Shown here piece after piece: positions 58,411 to 64,000 of a stretch of DNA of 64,000 nt (its first letter is position 1; each line of letters begins with the position of its first letter). A program made the translations under genes and the position numbers. This stretch comes from Styela clava (taxonomy: Eukaryota > Chordata > Ascidiacea > Stolidobranchia > Styelidae), in the NCBI RefSeq assembly GCF_964204865.1, contig NC_135255.1, forward strand, positions 9,887,135 through 9,951,134, in the 5' to 3' direction. Below the pieces are notes generated by a model. The model saw only the letters and a list, made by a program, of their open reading frames with translations, searched no databases and had not been told where the DNA came from.

Positions 58411-59231
58411 TTCAGTCATGTTTTTAACCTAGTTACGAGATCGGTATTGTACCATTATAGGTTGGAGATATTCATCTTTTTTGTATACCGGTACCGTACA
58501 ACTTGTCCTGCCTATTGGCAAGATGGCCAACATTTTTGTTCGTAGGCCTATTTCAGTATTTACTAAATAATTGAGTTTTCACCTCTTGCAGCCTTGGTAC
58601 GGTACCGGTAGTTTAAATAACACGTCAGCATGCCTTCAGTAAATGATTGCTAGCTGTACAGATATAAATGCGTAACACCAGTAAACAAACGTGATAGAAA
58701 TGGTACGGGTTATAGATTGTCAATGTTAAACGCTTCCAGTACCGGACGGACACGGACCCAAAACGACATTAGGGTCGCATTTGCAGCGCATATCCCACAA
58801 AGCACGGCGCGTTGGCAGAATCTCATGGTCTAGTGAGAATGACGTCATCGGAAACACCGCGCTCATTAAAATTTTAATGAACGATTATCAAAAATCTTGA
58901 CCATGTTTATCATGATAAAAATATCAAAAAAGATGTAATAAATATTCTATCCTCAAAACTGCTCACGTACACAATGAAACATATTTAGAAAATTACAAAA
59001 AATGCAAATTTCTGCTCTGGTGATCACATTTCCCATAAGAGCTAATGTTAAAAAATTTTTTTTTACATCTCTTTTATTTTTTGAGCGTAGGATGGGTTTT
59101 TAATGAATAAGGTTTATTAAGTGAATTCGCGACAACTGTCCACTTTATTTGCGATCAATTCGTGGAACATGGCGGGTTCAAATTTGGAAAAATTGGTAAC
59201 TGTCCGCTAGCTTTACCTGGGTCCTACAGCC

Positions 59232-60301
59232 CTATAGAAAAATAAGGGAGAATAGGCGAATTCTAGATAGAAGTTATGTCTGTATAAGATCACAAGAAAT
59301 GACAAACAAGGACATTCTAGATCAGTGGTTCTTGATCTTTGCGAACCCATACGTTATTCTGCAAGCTTCCACCAAACCCCAACAATTTTACCAGTAAAAT
59401 TTAACTTTTTCAAAGCTATTAAAACGCAACCATCTATCTTCAATTCTGTGAGTATGAATTCGATACATTACTAGTTAGCACAGGTTAAGTTACCAGGGTT
59501 TCATTTTAAGGACACATACGGTACCATACTCCCATCGCCCACAGGGGATATGACTGACTGGCCTCTGGATGCGCCACTTGTATCACCAATGTTAGGCAAC
59601 CCCTGACAGCCTGAACCCACTGTTTGGGTCCATGGCAGTTGCGCACTAGCAGACAATGGACGTTTCCCCGATCATCATCGACCCCTGAAAGATTCTCCCT
59701 ATACCTACTTTATGATTGCAAAGTTTTCAACGCTGATTTTGGGAGTTTGGCGCTTAAAAACTGGCTCACATGTTCAAATCTATCATTTCCATTCAAAACA
59801 ATTAACTACGTGCCGCTTATAAGTAACTAATAGCTAATTTTATGCTACCGGTAGTCTATCGCGGAAAGTTTTTGATTATTGTAACTAAACTGAAGGTCCC
59901 CGAAGGACATAATGGCAATTAACTTATTTGATTTACAACTATCTTTTGGAAAAATAAATAAGAGCTGACGAATAACACGCAAAACTACCAAAAGGGGCAT
60001 TGTTTACAACCACGCTTGAATATCTGTCTGAGCGAAAGAAGTGTCTAAGCGGCGGCATAAATTCCTATTGTTACGTCATTGTTAACTTATTGTATATTTG
60101 TAATTGGTATAAACAAGAAAATCGATGCTCGGGGAAACATCCATGCATGGACCTTTAGTGTAGAAATATCTGTGATGAACTAGGCTAAAATTCTTCACCG
60201 GTAGGCTACTTTTAAAATACAGATTATTGTATGCGATGAATCATAATGATGGTGTGAAAGAGATACCCCATTCTACAGGTGCCAACTCGCAAAGGCACTC
60301 T
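59232..60301. other. No gene; decayed hAT-family pieces
   Basis: A hAT-like left terminus CAGTGGTTCTTGATCTTTGC starts at 59323 without a visible partner. Bases 59883-60140 resemble the 33422 and 37777 elements (AACTTATTTGATTTACAACT, TTGTTTACAACCACG, ATCTGTCTGAGCG, AGTGTCTAAGCGG, ATCGATGCTCGGGGAAACAT). Confidence 0.55.
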
Positions 60302-60939
60302 CAGGGTTGCCATATTGGCTTTTTTAACGCCAAATTTGCCATTTTTGGCTTTTTTCAGACACGTTTGGGGTCAGAATTTCCGTTTGGCTTTTTGGCGTTT
60401 TTGTGGCTTTTTTCAAGTATGTTCTAGTGTCTATTATTAAAATCATATGAAATACAATATTTAGTATGTAACAACTGAACAATAGCCTGTACTTAGCTAC
60501 TTAACATTAGGATTTTCTGGAGCATCGATTTCGTTGTTTGTTACATTAACTCTTAACCATAGGCCTACCCAATAAGAAATAATTGCAGTTTCTGCAGCTG
60601 CTCAGACAGATGTTCAAGCAGGGTTGTAAACATTGCCTCGTTTTTATAGTTTTGCGTGTAATTTGTCAGTTTTACCTTCTGTTTCCAAAAAATAGTTGTA
60701 TAACTTAATTTTCATTATGCCTGATGTGGTTTATGCGAGCTTTAGTTTAGTTCTGCAATTGCAGTAACGATGTGAACTACGCTACCTGTGAGATGGCTCT
60801 ACATCATCATCAGTACGTTGCCAAGGGCTTAAAACCTGACAAATCATGGGGCTTTTGTACTTAGTAAAATTGTTGGCTTTTTCTGGCTTTTTTATGTCTT
60901 GATTTGACTTTTTTTGATCGCTGGGGTCTGGCAACCCTG
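60302..60939. mobile_element. 638-bp hAT MITE with perfect 8-bp target duplication
   Basis: CAGGGTTGCCATATTGGC and GGGGTCTGGCAACCCTG are the ends; GGCACTCT flanks both (60294-60301, 60940-60947). The words GGCTTTTT and TTTTTGGC recur near both ends, a known style of subterminal composition for CAGGGTTGCCA hAT MITEs. Confidence 0.92.
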
Positions 60940-60947
60940 GGCACTCT

Positions 60948-62196
60948 TATTATAGCCTCGAAAAACTTTCTTTTCGGGGGTCAAAGGTCGGGGAAAGGTC
61001 CATTGCGGGCCTGATTTGGTCGAGTTTTTACCCAGCCGTATTCACGCACCTCACGTGCAGACGTCATAGCGAATTCATTCGGAGCATGTTGGGTTTGGCC
61101 TCCAAACATTGGAGATATAGAATTAGAACCATCATTACCGACCACCTTGTTTGTTAACCAAAGCCATTATATAAGCCGTTATATATTGGCTCTGTGAGTC
61201 TGTGTTAACGAACAATCAACGAGATCAAAATACCCAAATCTCGACGTAACCCCAATGTCGGTTGCCGACACAACGACTGTTGATGCCGAAAATAGAGAAT
61301 CTCGGTGTATGTTGTATGTTGTCGTCAAATGAACTAAATCATGGGGTGTTGTACTTTGATTTTCTTTTGTTTGAGAAAACAATCTCGTGAGATGCTTACA
61401 ACTTCAAATATGTCTGATATATTAGCTTATTGAAAAGAAGTTGGAGTATAGAGATATAGATGACAGTGGGTTTTATATCGAAAGCTAGTTTCTATTTGAG
61501 GCAGTCATTGATAAATATCCATGACCCTCCATCTTCTTTTCAATAATAAAAATATATTTTCTGACCCATCTATTAAAAAAGATTCGCCGTCCCCGCCGTG
61601 TGGCGAACCTTTTGATATTACAGCATTTTTTAAGGAAAATTACACACCGGGTTCTTCAATTAAATATTAGTTGATCTTTCATCCAACGTCACATTTTTCA
61701 TCAATATAACAAAAACTAATGATGTGATATCGGTATTTATTCAAAATGTTGCTACTGAAATTGATTGATTTCATGATATTTTTTATTCTAGGCACACGTT
61801 TACAAATCACGTCATATTGCAAATCGACTATATATATAGATTACATAAAAAGCATGAGAAAAGTAAAATTTTACTAAAACACGATCAAGCATGGTATTAG
61901 ATACTCGTAATATATATATCATTTTATGAAAAATTTGCCACCCTGGTAAGCTTGATGAATAATAATCCTGAAGTTTTATACTTCTGAGATTTGTGAGCTT
62001 TTGAAAGAATCGACAAAATGAAAACATCATTGAGCCCTAATCAAGCAATGCCTCCAATTTAAATGATTTTGACAGAAGTTCACAAAAATCTGATTGATCA
62101 TTTCTCTAAAGTTAAAAATTTTTTTCTATTTTAGCATGATGATAAGTTTTCTGTCGCTATTTCCTAAACTTGATCGTGGTTTCCGCATGAAAATAT
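60948..62196. other. No gene seen; 3' side of the Sushi/vWA gene
   Basis: AT-rich sequence. On minus it lies directly 3' of the Sushi/vWA gene, so part is its 3' UTR. Minus frames at 61179-61382 and 61812-62030 show no family features. Confidence 0.4.
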
Positions 62197-63991
62197 TTAG
62201 TTCTTGCATCCCAACTCAGTTGCAACTTGTGCAATTTCATCTGCTACTTTTGCCTTCAACATTTCCACATTTGTTCTTGATTTCACATCAAAAACTCTTT
62301 TCTCGGATCCCGCAATTTTGACCATATCTGCTTTACTGTAGCCGCTGTCGTCTCCGTTTTTCGAAATGCGATATACGTAAATCTGATTTACAAGAAAACA
62401 AAAGAACAATGCTAAAATATACGGACACGGAGGCCAAAACGAAGTATTATCAAATTTTTTACAGTACCGGTAATCTGACCTTCAGACCACTGAGATGTGA
62501 TAACGGAACCACGACCCCAAAATTTCAATTTTGATGACGTCATCACCCAAAACTTTGAAGTGAAAAACGAATCCCATAGACGACACAAACATTTTTAAAA
62601 TAGATACAAGTAATAATAGCCTTTTAGCGGCAACAACAAGCTTTGACCCTTTTAAAGCAATTGGTGTAGTTGTTGAAAAGAAAGGCGATTTTTTACAACA
62701 TCATGATAATAACAAAACGATCCATTTTGGTCCGATCCAATATCTTTTTGGAAAGTGAGTCCGAATGCTTCAGAATCTCAACAACGATTATCCTCCAAAA
62801 ATAGCAGCCAGACATATTCAAATAATAACAAATTACCAATACTCCGTCCTTGATCAAGTCTTCGGCCATTTGCTGTGATTTGGCATCCAACGTAAATCCA
62901 TTGGCAATGATCATTGCTACTCTAACACTCGCTTCATCGTCAAGTTTGGTTTTAACGTGATACAGAGCTTTTTCCAGACTTTCTCCTAAAACATATAAAA
63001 TGATACAGATTATATTAGTCAACATTGACGCAAACGTTCTAACTCATTTTGATAAATAACAAATTAGTAGAAAAAAAAATGCAAACCTGAACCGGGGTAG
63101 GGCATTGAAGTCATCAAATTTTTATCGCGTTTAATTGTAAATTCCGAGGTAAAAAATTCGTTGCTTGTATCAACTTTATCGGAATATCTGTTGACTCTCA
63201 CAGACGATTTAAATCTGTATTTTCTTTCTAGTGCACTGCAAGATAACAAAAAAATAGATGATGCGTTTGATGACGACAAACAGTTGTTTTATACCAAATA
63301 TATTTATTTCTGAAATGTTCTCGTCATTATGAAATGTTGTAAAAAGCTATACAGAAAAGTTAGAATCACAAAAGTTAAAAAATAAAGACAAATTGACTTT
63401 ATATTCATATAGTATGCGTTGGACCTCATAAACAGTTTTTAATAGTCATACTTACGTCGCAGTACGAAGAACAATTCTGTTTGCAAGGGCATAGCTGCCA
63501 CTGTCACCCTCCACTCCGTGGATCAAGGCTATGAGTTGGAGACTTTTAACGCGTTTGCATTCTAAAAACAAAACAGTTGGCTGTTCATATCATTGTCGTT
63601 TATTTAACTTTTTTAATGGCAATATTATATATATAGCAATGACAGTAAAATTCCTGAAGCCCTTGGCTCACAGCTCTTCGAGAATTCGGCTGTAATGAGC
63701 TTCATATTTTTCCATAACAAGTGTTACATTTTTACATCGCTTTTTTAGTATTTGATTTTATTGCTCAATGCTTACTTCTGCAAACTGGAGTTTTCTTCAA
63801 TGTCCATTCTCCGTAACCATCATATCTTTCTTTATCGCTCTTACAGCTGCTAAACAAAACTGGTTCTGTTGTTCCTTTCAAATCATAGCCTTCGTCACAA
63901 ATAAATACACAAAAACTTCCAGCAACGTTTCCGGCCGAACATATTACTTTTCCGTTGGGCAGATATTCAATCGTATTGTTGCATACTCTCG
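62197..63991 (-). CDS. Secreted Sushi (CCP) plus von Willebrand A domain protein, 3' part of gene
   Basis: Five exons on minus: 63991-63776, 63561-63456, 63235-63087, 62985-62837, 62382-62197, all GT-AG with agreeing phases. The first visible exon starts after an acceptor at 63992-63993, so earlier exons lie beyond the window. It encodes one selectin-style Sushi module with six cysteines (from VCNNTIEYLPNGKVIC through FCVFICDEGYDLKG to GEWTLKKTPVC). The remaining exons form one vWA domain: VKSLQLIALIHGVEGDSGSY, FFTSEFTIKRDKNLM, ESLEKALYHVKTKL, VRVAMIIANGFTLDAKS, VLIYVYRISKNGD and, near the C-terminus, KIAGSEKRVFDV, ending GCKN. The metal-binding MIDAS DxSxS is altered: the usual Asp is His and the loop is EGDSGS, so metal-dependent ligand binding may be lost. 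The combination suggests an extracellular adhesion or complement-like protein of the SVEP1-like kind; partner unknown. Confidence 0.85.
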
Positions 63992-64000
63992 CTGAAATTA

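Larger units (their letters stand above)
56689..59116. mobile_element. 2.4-kb long-inverted-repeat element nested in the right arm of the foldback
   Basis: Inverted arms of about 330 bp (56689-57018 and 58785-59116): CCTTATTCAATAAAAACCCA, CCATCCTACGC, CATTAGCTCT, GAGCAGTTTTGAGGATAGAA, CTAGACCATGAGATTCTGCC and AACGCGCCGTGCT all recur in inverse. The left arm of the host foldback (53155-53170) shows the site without insertion, so the boundaries are fixed within 2-3 bases. The flanks allow a TA or AT duplication. The centre has a hAT MITE and repeat R but no transposase. Confidence 0.85.
53056..59222. mobile_element. 6.2-kb foldback transposon with inverted satellite-like arms, 9-bp target duplication
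   Basis: Ends ACCTAGGTAAAGCTAGCGG and the inverse CCGCTAGCTTTACCTGGGT. CCTACAGCC flanks both (53047-53055, 59223-59231), a perfect 9-bp duplication. Arms in inverse order: unique end (53056-53225 against 56610-56688 plus 59117-59222), then tandem arrays of a roughly 175-bp monomer (53290-54270 and, inverted, 55060-56560), around a 0.8-kb centre. The right arm is interrupted by a 2.4-kb element (56689-59116). There is no transposase. The 9-bp duplication and arrayed inverted repeats match Drosophila Foldback-type elements, now usually placed with Mutator-like transposons; that link is inference. Confidence 0.88.

Overview
The window looks like nuclear DNA from an animal, AT-rich, with spliced genes and a very heavy load of DNA transposons. 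A HAND-type bHLH gene and a Sushi plus von Willebrand A (vWA) protein, together with the compact but intron-bearing genes, make an invertebrate chordate (a tunicate) my best guess. That placement is inference; no rRNA, mitochondrial or other diagnostic sequence is present.

Genes, left to right. A STIMATE/TMEM110 homologue lies on the minus strand (five coding exons, 8782 down to 4001). A three-exon HAND-family bHLH gene lies on plus (12199-14604), with a TATA-like box and a perfectly duplicated 29-bp motif upstream. A GPAT1 (GPAM-type) acyltransferase is read from one uninterrupted 797-codon exon on minus (16779-19172). An intronless homologue of human KIAA1143 lies on minus (36016-36426). 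A KLHDC3 kelch-repeat gene lies on minus in 11 coding exons (52938 down to 39024). The 3' part of a secreted Sushi/vWA gene lies on minus (63991 down to 62197) and runs off the right edge. These genes do not form an operon or a shared pathway; each is a separate housekeeping, developmental or extracellular gene.

Mobile DNA fills most of the rest. At least ten non-autonomous hAT-like elements can be bounded to the base by terminal inverted repeats plus 8-bp target duplications, several of them inside introns of KLHDC3 and of the bHLH gene. There are two TA-flanked elements (9603-10292, which keeps a transposase C-terminus, and 19570-21016), a 2.9-kb element with long inverted repeats and a decayed Cys-rich protein gene (27638-30534), a Jockey/CR1-type LINE interrupted by two other elements (21919-23547), a 5'-truncated L1/Tx1 LINE (24828-25650), and a tRNA-derived SINE family with one near-complete copy (40305-40625).

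The most striking object is a 6.2-kb foldback element (53056-59222). It has perfect 9-bp target duplications, inverted arms each made of a tandem array of a roughly 175-bp monomer, and a second long-inverted-repeat element nested in its right arm. The left arm still shows the pre-insertion sequence of that nested insertion.
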